This document shows positions 35,138 through 43,430 of a stretch of DNA of 64,000 bases, in pieces. Source of the DNA: Bacteroidota bacterium (GTDB lineage: Bacteria; Bacteroidota; Bacteroidia; Chitinophagales; Chitinophagaceae). A program made the translations under genes and the position numbers. The notes beneath the pieces are model-generated. The model was given only the letters and a program-made list of their open reading frames with translations. It searched no databases and was not told where the DNA came from. Each line of letters starts with the position of its first letter. The first letter of the stretch is position 1. The stretch is from positions 1 to 64,000 of the forward strand of contig JAEYQO010000019.1 of NCBI GenBank assembly GCA_023409975.1. The letters run 5' to 3'.

Positions 35138-35467
35138 ATGAACAGGAAATTCGTTGCGATTAACTACATCAGCTGCCAGCCAGATTACCGGCAGCGTTTC
35201 GAAGAACTTTTCGCCAGCCGCGCAGGTGAAATCGATAAAATGCCGGGGTTTATAGACATGCATGTTCTGGCACCTGCCAAAGAGGAGGATCCGTACCTTA
35301 TTGTTAGTTATTGGGAAACAGAAGATGCCTTCAAAGACTGGACGCGTTCAGAAGCGTTTATCAAAGGCCATAGACGGGGTTTCGAAGATATTGCCAGGGC
35401 GAAAGCAGAGGGTCGTCAGGCGCCTATGTCGAGCGATTTCAAAACTTATCAAATCATAGCCAACTGA
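35138..35467 (+). CDS. Antibiotic biosynthesis monooxygenase-fold protein (HmoA/IsdG-like)
   Basis: 109 aa from the ATG at 35138; the 25-residue upstream extension (cysteine-rich, not conserved in type) is rejected. It has a ferredoxin-like ABM fold with FVAINYISCQPDYRQRFEELF at the N-terminus, PGFIDMHVL, and YLIVSYWETEDAFKDW. Members degrade heme or oxidise quinone-like substrates. The conserved N, H and W pattern of IsdG is only partly visible, so heme degradation is a possibility and not a firm call. Its stop codon overlaps the ATG of a tiny membrane protein (TGATG). Confidence 0.82.
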   Translation: MNRKFVAINYISCQPDYRQRFEELFASRAGEIDKMPGFIDMHVLAPAKEEDPYLIVSYWETEDAFKDWTRSEAFIKGHRRGFEDIARAKAEGRQAPMSSDFKTYQIIAN

Positions 35468-35598
35468 TGAGTACTCAACAATTATCATTTCAGCAGAAAA
35501 TGCTTAAATGGCTGAGGAAAGTAGGATTCTGGGGCTTCATGTTCTTTCTCGTGAAGGGACTTGTCTGGTTGGTCGTGGGTTACTGGATCGTGAAATAA
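35467..35598 (+). CDS. 43-aa single-helix membrane protein coupled to the ABM gene
   Basis: The reading frame begins at an ATG overlapping the last base of the preceding stop codon (TGATG) and encodes MSTQQLSFQQKMLKWLRKVG followed by a hydrophobic, aromatic-rich helix ending WIVK. The amphipathic basic N-terminus plus one membrane span and the translational coupling support a real gene. A strong hairpin terminator begins 6 bp after its TAA. I do not know a function. Confidence 0.7.
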   Translation: MSTQQLSFQQKMLKWLRKVGFWGFMFFLVKGLVWLVVGYWIVK

Positions 35599-35604
35599 AC
35601 AGAG

Positions 35605-35637
35605 AAGGCCTTCCAGAACTTATTGGAAGGCCTTTTC
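35605..35637. terminator. Bidirectional terminator
   Basis: Stem AAGGCCTTCCA/TGGAAGGCCTT with an 8-base loop, followed by T-rich sequence. It lies between the 43-aa gene and the convergent T9SS gene. Confidence 0.88.
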
Positions 35638-35656
35638 CTCTCTGTATTGGTCAGCA

Positions 35657-37480
35657 TTATTGAATGATCAGTTGTCTCGTTTGTTTATGGCCAGACTGGT
35701 CGTCCAGTTCCACCATGTAGGTGCCGCTACTCAGGTTAGGTAAATTAACCGCTCCTTTAGTTACTGAAGTGCTCATCAGGCTCTTCCCGGTGATATCGAA
35801 CAAACGGAATATTGTGCCGTCTTTAACCTCACTGATTTGCAGCTGCCCACCCGATTTTATGGGATTAGGATATAATAGCACTTTTGCATTGTCCGGGATC
35901 TCAGCTACGTTTGAAATACCGCCCTTCTTAACAGCAATCCCGTTTAGAGGATTGGTGATGCCCCAGCTGTAATTCTGTGTAAATCGACCTCCGATAAACT
36001 GCCTTCCTTTGAAGACCACCATTTTGTTGATGGTACTGTCAACGGCCAAAGGCTGGCCGCCGCCCGGAAAAATGTCGTGTGCATTCTGCAGTATCACGCC
36101 GGGAGTTAGCATGGTCGCAAATTTGAAATCTCCTCCAATACTTAAAGTGTCTGCCTGAGCGCAGAGGGTATTGAAACTCCTGACAGGACCCTGATTAAAG
36201 AAAGTGGGCTGCGGAAAGGCATCAATGGCCTGCCAGGATCCACCAACCAGCTTGTGCAGCAGGAACGAATCGATAGTTGAAGTCTGCTTGCAGGATGCGT
36301 AAAGCACACCTTTAAACTCCTGTATATCAAGGACCTCATTCTTAATAGTGTTATTATAGCTTTGGAAATGATCGTTTTCATTCCAGCGGACGATGTTCAG
36401 CTTGCCCGGCTGTCCCATCAATTCGAAATCTCCGCCCAATATCAGATCTGTACCGGAAATTTCAATTGTATTCACATGGCCTTCGATGCCAGGGATTTGC
36501 TGCCACATGCTGCCATCCCATTTTGCAAAGTTGACTTCAGACATCGCTGCACAAACATCAAAATCACCCACGGCATAAAGTTCGTTATTATAGACGATCA
36601 GGTCGTTGATCGTGCCGAAGGTACATCCTGCTGCGTGCCAGTTGGAGCCATCCCAATAGGCAACGTTGTGCACCTGTATGCCTCCCGCATCATCAAAAGA
36701 GCCAGCAACAAACACTTTGTTATCAAATTTTGTGATGGCGTGAACCGGACCATTTACTCCAGTTCCCATTGTATGCCACATATACACACCGTTATGGTCC
36801 ATGATATAGGCGATGTTTGCTGCAGCAAGACTTCCGTCAACAGTTGAGAATTTACCTCCTACGTATAGAATGTCTGAAGCGTCGTCAGGGTACAGTTCAA
36901 TGACCTCACCGTCCGTACCTCCGCCAATAGCTTCCGCCCGCTCCACGGGAGGGTAGGCTGGCTGGATCCAGGCGAGTTCATCTTCCGTGAATCCGAATTC
37001 GCTGGCCCAGTCCAACAGCTCCGGGTAGTTCATCTCTTTCACATATGCCAGGTTGGTGTGAGCAGCAACCATTCTGGAAATACCCTCGAATCCAGTTGCT
37101 TTAACAAGATATCCAACGGCGCAGAAATTGTCATACCGGTCGATGAAAATCGGGGTCCGGTAGGTAAACTGATCATTAATCGGAAAGTTGCCTTGTTTCC
37201 AATACCCATTCAGTAACTGAAGGGCACGGTTGCGGTTGGAGGCCTGTGTCGTTGTGAGATGTGAGACGTCCCGGTTCCGTAAAGTCTGCTCAACCAGTTT
37301 CAGGTGATGCCGTATCCACTCCCCTGGATTATCAGTTACTGGAGAAGGGAGCTGATGCTGGTTGATGTCCTTCTGGAACATCCATTGTTGATTCACTGTA
37401 ACAAGTTGCCTGAAGACAGCCTCATTGGCTGTAACTGCAAAACTCAGGCACAGTAAAAGGAAAGTACAAAGTGTGCGCAT
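35657..37480 (-). CDS. T9SS-secreted protein with predicted beta-propeller
   Basis: 607 aa. A signal peptide (about 1-18) is followed by a helical region (20-190) with DRYDNFCAVGYLVKATG. Then come about six repeats of the type IAYWDGSNWHAAG / FAKWDGSMWQQIPG / IVRWNENDH, each 40-50 residues, which suggest a Kelch- or WD-like propeller (about 210-520). The last 75 residues are a T9SS type A sorting domain (LLYPNPIKSGGQL to QLIIQ). It is secreted to the cell surface or medium; the ligand is unknown. Monocistronic. Confidence 0.85.
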   Translation of the reverse strand: MRTLCTFLLLCLSFAVTANEAVFRQLVTVNQQWMFQKDINQHQLPSPVTDNPGEWIRHHLKLVEQTLRNRDVSHLTTTQASNRNRALQLLNGYWKQGNFPINDQFTYRTPIFIDRYDNFCAVGYLVKATGFEGISRMVAAHTNLAYVKEMNYPELLDWASEFGFTEDELAWIQPAYPPVERAEAIGGGTDGEVIELYPDDASDILYVGGKFSTVDGSLAAANIAYIMDHNGVYMWHTMGTGVNGPVHAITKFDNKVFVAGSFDDAGGIQVHNVAYWDGSNWHAAGCTFGTINDLIVYNNELYAVGDFDVCAAMSEVNFAKWDGSMWQQIPGIEGHVNTIEISGTDLILGGDFELMGQPGKLNIVRWNENDHFQSYNNTIKNEVLDIQEFKGVLYASCKQTSTIDSFLLHKLVGGSWQAIDAFPQPTFFNQGPVRSFNTLCAQADTLSIGGDFKFATMLTPGVILQNAHDIFPGGGQPLAVDSTINKMVVFKGRQFIGGRFTQNYSWGITNPLNGIAVKKGGISNVAEIPDNAKVLLYPNPIKSGGQLQISEVKDGTIFRLFDITGKSLMSTSVTKGAVNLPNLSSGTYMVELDDQSGHKQTRQLIIQ

Positions 37481-37509
37481 ATGAGAATGTTTTGCTTTTA
37501 AAGACTCCT

Positions 37510-37517
37510 CAAAGCTA
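37510..37517 (-). promoter_or_regulatory. -7 box of the T9SS propeller gene
   Basis: TAGCTTTG on the minus strand, an exact TAnnTTTG match, 29 bp before the ATG. Confidence 0.55.
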
Positions 37518-37654
37518 CCCTGATGTTTGGTAGAATTGTCTAAAATTTGTCATGTTTGACTGCCGTCTTTCAGAATTCCCCCGCTTTCTACCGGCTTCAG
37601 GTCCTGGTTATTGACAACCGATGAACATTTAGGTTAGTTACGCATTAAAAGCCT

Positions 37655-37662
37655 TACCTTTG
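37655..37662 (+). promoter_or_regulatory. -7 box of the DEAD-box helicase gene
   Basis: TACCTTTG, an exact TAnnTTTG match, 31 bp before the ATG. Confidence 0.65.
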
Positions 37663-37693
37663 CGCGGATAAATTAATAATAGTTCTTATTTAG

Positions 37694-39424
37694 ATGATTT
37701 CATTTTCAAGCCTCTCCCTGAGAGAGGAATTGACTCGTGCTGTAGCCGAACTTGGGTTTGAGAACCCGACTCCCATACAACAAAAAGTAATTCCCCACCT
37801 CTTATCTCAACCTTCAGACATTATTGGCCTCGCACAGACCGGAACGGGCAAAACTGCCGCTTTCGGGCTGCCTTTGCTTCATCATATCGATGAGAACCAC
37901 AGGTCGGTTCAGGCATTAGTGCTTTCTCCAACACGCGAACTGTGTATGCAGATTCAGGAGGAGTTCAAAAAGTATAGTAAACACCTGCGTGGACTGAAAA
38001 CCACAGCGGTTTATGGCGGTGTACCCATTAGCGGCCAGATCAGGGAACTGAAAAGCGGCCCACAGGTGATAGTAGCTACTCCGGGTCGTTTGATAGACCT
38101 GCTGGAGAGAAAGGCGATTTCCCTTGAGGAAGTGGAGTACGTGGTGCTGGATGAAGCTGACGAAATGCTCAATATGGGTTTTCGGGAGGACATAGATTTC
38201 ATCCTGAAGAATACGCCTGCCAGAGAGCACACCTGGTTGTTTTCTGCAACCATGAGTAATGAGGTTCGTGGCATCGCCAAGCGTTTCATGAAGGATTGGA
38301 AAGAGTATGCCGTTGCTGCTGCAAATACTACGAACGAGAATATTGACCACCAGTATTATGTAACGCACAGACATCTTCGTTTTGAAGCACTGCAACGTCT
38401 GCTTGACTTTACACCCGGTATCTACGGTATCATTTTCACCCGCACCAAGCAAGATTGTCAGGATGTAGCTGAAAAGCTCATGAGACAGGGGTATCATGTG
38501 AGTCCACTTCATGGTGATATGGACCAGAAAATGCGCAGTAAGGTGATGGAGCGGTTTAAGAACCGCAGTCTCCAGGCTATCGTAGCTACGGATGTAGCCG
38601 CCCGTGGTATAGACGTGAACGATATCAGTCACGTTATTAACTATGAACTGCCGGATGATCCCGAGGTGTACACCCACCGTAGTGGCCGGACTGCCAGAGC
38701 GGGAAAGTCAGGTATTTGTATGTCCATCGTTTCTCCCAAGGAGATTTCCAACATCCGACAGATCGAAAGGATCGTTAAACAACGCTTCAACCGGAGCGAT
38801 ATCCCGGACGGAGCAGAGGTGGTCCGGAAACGATTATTCTATTATCTGGAACAGATTGAAACAGCAAAACCTAAATCTGATTTCGCAAAAGTTTATGAGC
38901 AGAGCATTCACGAACGTTTCGAAGAAATGGACAAGGATGAACTGATTAAACGTTTGATCTGGATACAGCTTAAGGATACGATTGCCGCCTATCAGGATGC
39001 GGAAGATCTCAATGCAGGTTACGAGGTAAGCGGTAGAAGCTCGGAAGGAAAAACTGTTCGCCTTTTTATGAACCTGGGTTCAAAAGATGGTCTTGACAGT
39101 GCAGAAAAGCTTGTAAAGTTCGTTGCTGAGGCTACTGATCTTGAAGCAAATATGATCTTCCGCGTTACAGTACGTGAGCTCAGCAGCTTTTTTAATGTGA
39201 GAGCAGACGCTGCAGAGTTCATCAAAGAAACGCTGGCCGCCAAAAAGTTCAAGGGTCGCAAAATCAGGATTGATGAAGCGGAACAAAGAGATGGTCGCTC
39301 CTCATCAAGGTCTTCTTCGTCAGGCGATTACAGGTCAAGATCCGAAGGCAGAGGCTCATTCCCTGAACGCCGGAACGACGGTAAAGGTGGAGGACGCTCC
39401 GGAAGAGGACAAAGGAAATATTAG
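37694..39424 (+). CDS. DEAD-box RNA helicase with DbpA-type RNA-binding domain
   Basis: 576 aa. Helicase motifs in order: Q motif FENPTPIQQ (22-30), Walker A AQTGTGKT (47-54), PTREL (79-83), DEAD (153-156), SAT (184-186) and HRSGRTARAG (328-337). A DbpA-like RNA-binding domain lies at about 460-535 (RLFMNLGSKDG), followed by a low-complexity Arg/Ser/Gly tail (about 538-576). The architecture is that of DeaD/CsdA cold-shock or ribosome-assembly helicases. The tail may promote RNA binding or phase separation, as in similar proteins. Confidence 0.95.
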   Translation: MISFSSLSLREELTRAVAELGFENPTPIQQKVIPHLLSQPSDIIGLAQTGTGKTAAFGLPLLHHIDENHRSVQALVLSPTRELCMQIQEEFKKYSKHLRGLKTTAVYGGVPISGQIRELKSGPQVIVATPGRLIDLLERKAISLEEVEYVVLDEADEMLNMGFREDIDFILKNTPAREHTWLFSATMSNEVRGIAKRFMKDWKEYAVAAANTTNENIDHQYYVTHRHLRFEALQRLLDFTPGIYGIIFTRTKQDCQDVAEKLMRQGYHVSPLHGDMDQKMRSKVMERFKNRSLQAIVATDVAARGIDVNDISHVINYELPDDPEVYTHRSGRTARAGKSGICMSIVSPKEISNIRQIERIVKQRFNRSDIPDGAEVVRKRLFYYLEQIETAKPKSDFAKVYEQSIHERFEEMDKDELIKRLIWIQLKDTIAAYQDAEDLNAGYEVSGRSSEGKTVRLFMNLGSKDGLDSAEKLVKFVAEATDLEANMIFRVTVRELSSFFNVRADAAEFIKETLAAKKFKGRKIRIDEAEQRDGRSSSRSSSSGDYRSRSEGRGSFPERRNDGKGGGRSGRGQRKY

Positions 39425-39480
39425 TTGTGATTAGTATTTGATTTGGCTATTTCATTAAAATGCAGTTTTTTTGCAGGCAA

Positions 39481-39951
39481 ATGATACGTATGAGACCGCT
39501 CTTCACGATCCTGATGTTACTGCTTCTGAGCAGCAGCGTGGGTATTGCCCAGGAGAAAAAGGACAACGTATTCTCCAGTATTAAAAAGGGAATAGCCAGT
39601 TTCTATCACGACAAATTTGAGGGCCGACCCACAGCAACCGGGGAAATCTTTAAAAACGACAAGTTCACTGCCGCCAGTAATACCCTGAAACTTGGGTCTT
39701 ACGTCAAGGTGACTAATCTTAGCAACGGCCAGGTGGTTTACGTCAAGATTAATGACAGGATGGCGAAGTCTAACAGACGCCTGATTGATCTTGCCAGAAT
39801 AGCAGCGAAAAAGCTCAATTTCGAACGCCAGGGTATCACCGATGTCAAAGTAGAACCGGTTCCTGAGGAAGAAGGCAGAAGGGCTATTCTCGCGCAAAGG
39901 GCTGAACTGGCTTCCGAAAAGGAAGCAGAGATCAGCGGATCTACACTTTAA
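39481..39951 (+). CDS. RlpA-like double-psi beta-barrel exported protein, copy 1
   Basis: 156 aa from the ATG at 39481; ATGs at 39460 and 39490 are alternatives, and the signal peptide is the same in each case. After the signal peptide comes an RlpA-like barrel: KKGIASFYHDKFEGRPTATG, LKLGSYVKVTNL, and VKINDRMAKSNRRLIDLA. The Glu in TATGE and the Asp in INDR, which correspond to the lytic transglycosylase catalytic pair, are present. No SPOR domain follows, so it is a minimal RlpA. A paralog lies 220 bp downstream. Confidence 0.88.
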   Translation: MIRMRPLFTILMLLLLSSSVGIAQEKKDNVFSSIKKGIASFYHDKFEGRPTATGEIFKNDKFTAASNTLKLGSYVKVTNLSNGQVVYVKINDRMAKSNRRLIDLARIAAKKLNFERQGITDVKVEPVPEEEGRRAILAQRAELASEKEAEISGSTL

Positions 39952-39980
39952 TTTTAAAAACGAACAGTTAGTAATTAATT

Positions 39981-40006
39981 GAGCCCTTAAACGGGCTCTT
40001 TTTTTG
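39981..40006 (+). terminator. Terminator after RlpA-like copy 1
   Basis: Stem GAGCCC/GGGCTC with loop TTAAAC and a T7 tract. Confidence 0.85.
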
Positions 40007-40173
40007 TTTTGAATTCTCGGACAGCTCTGTTAAGAGATTCCCTCCGGCAAGTTCAGCTTCAGTCCTTTACGCTTCACATAACATTAACGATACAAATATG
40101 AAAAAGTGAGCATATAGTCTTTGTAGAACGGTCACTTCTTCCGAAATTTGTGCAACCAAAACGATCCATTACT

Positions 40174-40614
40174 ATGAGGCTTTTACTAATCACTATGATG
40201 CTTGTGTTCGGAAGTTTATTCACAACCAACACAGCAAATGCACAACGAAACATCGTTACATCTGTTAAGAAAGGAATTGCCAGTTTTTACCACGACAAAT
40301 TTGTGGGCAGAAAAACATCTACGGGTGAGGTATTCTCAAATAACAAGTTTACAGCAGCAAGTAATACTTTGAAGCTTGGTACCTATGCGAAGGTCACCAA
40401 TCTTAAGAATGGCCGATATGTCTATGTTAAGATCAATGACAGAATGGCCAAAACGAATAGCCGCCTGATCGACCTTACAAAGATTGCCGCTACCAGACTC
40501 AATTTTACCAACCAGGGACTTACCCAGGTCAAAGTTGAACCGGTTTCGCCGGCAGTTGGGAAGCGTGGTATCATCGCCCAGTCAGGTACTACAGTAAATA
40601 GAAATATCTTGTAA
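40174..40614 (+). CDS. RlpA-like double-psi beta-barrel exported protein, copy 2
   Basis: 146 aa from the ATG at 40174; the GTG at 40150 would precede an unlikely leader. A signal peptide (about 1-24, ending ANAQ) is followed by the barrel. KKGIASFYHDKF, TSTGEVFSNNKFTAASNTLK and INDRMAKTNSRLIDLT closely match copy 1, again with the Glu and Asp retained. It is clearly a tandem duplicate, but has its own terminator and so is independently expressed. It would act on peptidoglycan in the periplasm or outer membrane. Confidence 0.88.
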   Translation: MRLLLITMMLVFGSLFTTNTANAQRNIVTSVKKGIASFYHDKFVGRKTSTGEVFSNNKFTAASNTLKLGTYAKVTNLKNGRYVYVKINDRMAKTNSRLIDLTKIAATRLNFTNQGLTQVKVEPVSPAVGKRGIIAQSGTTVNRNIL

Positions 40615-40647
40615 CCATACACACTTTCTGGTTTTGTTTGATAGAAT

Positions 40648-40674
40648 AGGGCCCCTGCGGAAGGGGCCCTTTTT
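40648..40674 (+). terminator. Terminator after RlpA-like copy 2
   Basis: Stem AGGGCCCCT/AGGGGCCCT with loop GCGGA and a T-tract. Confidence 0.9.
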
Positions 40675-40710
40675 CGTTTTTTGTATGCTGGTTTGTCCGG
40701 TCCTGATGCG

Positions 40711-42552
40711 TCAGGGAGTTTCTTCCTTTCCAGTATCTGTCAGAGCCTGCATGAAGGCGATAATGGCGGCCTGTTCTTCGCTGCTTAGGTTGAGCCTGTC
40801 AGGAGGCAGCGTTTGATTGGGAAGTTCAAAGCCCAGGCCTGCACCGCCACCACGATTGTAGAATTCCATAACCTCCTCCAACGTGTTAAATACTCCATTG
40901 TGCATATAGGGGGCTGTCAACCCCACGTTCCTCACTGTAGGTGTCTTAAATGAATGAAGATGGTGGTCCATACCGTATAGATGGTACTTGCCGGAATCTG
41001 TATCCAATACCGCATTCAGGGTGTCTCTGCTGGCAGGTACACCCAACACCTCGCTTTCCATTTTTTCGAACAATGGGGGTACGGAACCAGTGAATAGGGG
41101 AGCAAAATGGCAGGTTCCGCATTTAGCCTTTCCCATAAACAGGTTCAATCCTTTGATCTCAGCAGTGTTTAGGGCGTTGGCATTTCCCCGGACATACTGA
41201 TCAAATCTGCTGTTCAAGGACAGGATAGACCGGACATAGGTCGCTATTGCAGTTCGCACCTGCTGTCTGCTGATCCCGGATTCACTGCCGAAGGCAGCGG
41301 TGAACCCATTCCTGTAGTCCCTTGAGTTTCTCAGTCGTCCGAGAATGACTTCAAAATCTCCGTTCATCTCCTCATCGTTTCCCACCACGTCGTGTATCTG
41401 ATCTTCAAGGTAGACGACCCGGCTATCAGCAAATTGTACAGGTTGCAATCCTGTGTTATAAAGAGAAGGTGTATTACGCATCAAAAGCCGTCCCTTTTCC
41501 GAAAGACTACTGTTGAGCGCCAATCCATCAGTGAAGGCCAGCTCTGGTTGATGACAGCTAGCGCAGGAGCGATTCTTTCCTGCAGAAAGCATCCGTTCAC
41601 TGAACAACTTCTTTCCCAATGCTACCAGTTGCTCCTTGTTCCTGGCAGGCTCGGCGTCCGGAGCATAAAACCCGGGGTCCCAGGCGTTCAGATCAAATAT
41701 GCTGCCCGCTTCCGGTCTGACGGCGCGAGGAACCCGGACCAACGGAATGCCGCGGCTGCTCCGGAATTGACTCAGCGCCTGCATCAGCGGATGCAGATGA
41801 TCCTTCAGAAAGCTTGCACGGTCAAAACTGTCAAAATCATCCTGCTGGCCCACAAAATTGATCGCATCCTCTAACTGCTGTATTAAAGCATCCGGCGCCT
41901 GATAATAGCCCAGAATTTGCTTCATAGATCTAAGTGTTACTCCTGCTTCCGGTACACTGCTGAGGCTTACAGGTGCATCAAATCCAGTGATTCCCTTAGC
42001 CAGTAACCGGTATAGATTCAGTCTCAGCGCATCGAATACCAGTGCGGCATCCGGTTGCAAGGCAGTGCTGAAATCCCTTACTGCACGCACATGGTATAAG
42101 AGGGTGCTCACCTCCGTGCGCATCAGCATTCTTTTCTGCTCATCCGGAACCTGATAAACGATTTCCTCCAGCACCTGAAACCCGGTGGGATGTTTGGGTT
42201 CCGCGGGCTCATACGGATCTGCTTCAACCAGTGCCGGTCCGTTCACTCGCTGAGCGGAACCGGGAAAGAAATACTCCACCAGGTACTCCACCTGCTTATA
42301 GTAGGTCCTGCTCCTGTGAAAATGGCCGCGGATTATTTCTTCCGGTGCAGAAGCTGTTGCGGCCTCCATCGCTACCAGTTCCCTTTCCAGAGAATCCAGG
42401 TGCAGTTTCAGGTGTAGAACAACCTGTTGTTCCGGAGTGCTTTTGAGCGTCGAAAAAGAGTAAGTGAGTACACTTGCGGCAAAGAGGACACAAACCCAAA
42501 AGGTCTTGAAGGATGTGTTTATTAAAGGATGACTTCGGTTTGAGGTAACCAT
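40711..42552 (-). CDS. Diheme cytochrome c peroxidase (MauG/CcpA family) with N-terminal helical domain
   Basis: 613 aa. A signal anchor lies at about 15-33. Residues 35-280 form a helical domain that I do not recognise. The peroxidase part (about 285-613) has two c-heme motifs, CASCH at 330-334 and CGTCH at 478-482, and the C-terminal NVGLTAPYMHNG typical of the family. It reduces H2O2 or performs MauG-like oxidation in the periplasm. The start codon overlaps the end of the upstream LRR gene by 31 bp, so it is translationally coupled as the last gene of the PhoX/LRR/peroxidase operon. Confidence 0.9.
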   Translation of the reverse strand: MVTSNRSHPLINTSFKTFWVCVLFAASVLTYSFSTLKSTPEQQVVLHLKLHLDSLERELVAMEAATASAPEEIIRGHFHRSRTYYKQVEYLVEYFFPGSAQRVNGPALVEADPYEPAEPKHPTGFQVLEEIVYQVPDEQKRMLMRTEVSTLLYHVRAVRDFSTALQPDAALVFDALRLNLYRLLAKGITGFDAPVSLSSVPEAGVTLRSMKQILGYYQAPDALIQQLEDAINFVGQQDDFDSFDRASFLKDHLHPLMQALSQFRSSRGIPLVRVPRAVRPEAGSIFDLNAWDPGFYAPDAEPARNKEQLVALGKKLFSERMLSAGKNRSCASCHQPELAFTDGLALNSSLSEKGRLLMRNTPSLYNTGLQPVQFADSRVVYLEDQIHDVVGNDEEMNGDFEVILGRLRNSRDYRNGFTAAFGSESGISRQQVRTAIATYVRSILSLNSRFDQYVRGNANALNTAEIKGLNLFMGKAKCGTCHFAPLFTGSVPPLFEKMESEVLGVPASRDTLNAVLDTDSGKYHLYGMDHHLHSFKTPTVRNVGLTAPYMHNGVFNTLEEVMEFYNRGGGAGLGFELPNQTLPPDRLNLSSEEQAAIIAFMQALTDTGKEETP

Positions 42553-43430
42553 TTGCGGATTTTCTTTTTAGTCTTAGTCGAAAACTGATTGTCAATGGCA
42601 ATCAATGTTTTCAGGTTTTTTAGTTTTCTAATTCCCTTTGGGAGGCTGCTGAGCTGATTGTTACTCAGGATCAGATATTCCAGCTGGTCCATGTTTCCAA
42701 TTTCTGACGGTAGCTTTTTAAGCCGATTATTCGAAATTGCGAGGAATTTGAGCTGCCGGAGCTGTCCTATGCCCTCTGGCAAATATTCCAATCTGTTATC
42801 GGAAAGGTCAAGCTCTTTCAATCCTGCACAGGATTTAATAGAACCAGGCAATGCATCCAGCTTATTAAATGACAGGTTTAGAAATTGCAGGTTCTTCAAT
42901 CTGCCGATTTGCTCCGGCAAATACAAAAGCTGGTTGAAGTCAGCCTGTAGTACCTGTAGCGACTGCAAATGGCAGATCGCCGGCGGAAGGGAGCCAAATT
43001 CATTATAGGAAAGATCGAGCACCTCCAGATTCTGAAGGCCGGATACTTCTGAAGGAATCGTGGCCAAAAGATTTTTGTCGAGGAAAAGCACCTCCAGGTT
43101 CCTGAGCTGCCCGATAGAAGACGGTAGCCTTTTTAGCTGGTTATGGCCCAGTATAAGTTGGCGGGTCTGAGTAAGTGATCCCAGTTCCTCAGGCAGATAA
43201 CTGAGCTTGTTCTTTTGCAGATCCAGCAGTTCAAGGCCCGTCAGTTTACCTACCTCTGGAGAAAGGTATTCAAGTCTGTTCAGCTTCAAAATCAGCTTCC
43301 TGATACACTCAGGCGCTTTCAGAGCTTCCTGCAGGTTTGCCGCAGTTTCGGTTGGGCATTGACCAAAACTATGACTGCTCTGCATCAGCAGAGCAATCAT
43401 AGCATAAATGGGGACTATTAGTTTTCTCAT
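42522..43430 (-). CDS. Exported leucine-rich-repeat protein
   Basis: 302 aa. A signal peptide (about 1-23, ending SFGQ) is followed by about ten LRRs of 23 residues with consensus LxxLxxLxLxxNxLxxLPxxI (for example LPSSIGQLRNLEVLFLDKN). This is the bacterial/plant-intracellular class with LP at the end. The repeats run almost to the C-terminus, ending in a lysine-rich cap. It is a periplasmic or surface binding solenoid. It is coupled by an ATGA overlap to the PhoX-like gene and by a 31-bp overlap to the peroxidase, which implies a joint function. Confidence 0.9.
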   Translation of the reverse strand: MRKLIVPIYAMIALLMQSSHSFGQCPTETAANLQEALKAPECIRKLILKLNRLEYLSPEVGKLTGLELLDLQKNKLSYLPEELGSLTQTRQLILGHNQLKRLPSSIGQLRNLEVLFLDKNLLATIPSEVSGLQNLEVLDLSYNEFGSLPPAICHLQSLQVLQADFNQLLYLPEQIGRLKNLQFLNLSFNKLDALPGSIKSCAGLKELDLSDNRLEYLPEGIGQLRQLKFLAISNNRLKKLPSEIGNMDQLEYLILSNNQLSSLPKGIRKLKNLKTLIAIDNQFSTKTKKKIRKWLPQTEVIL

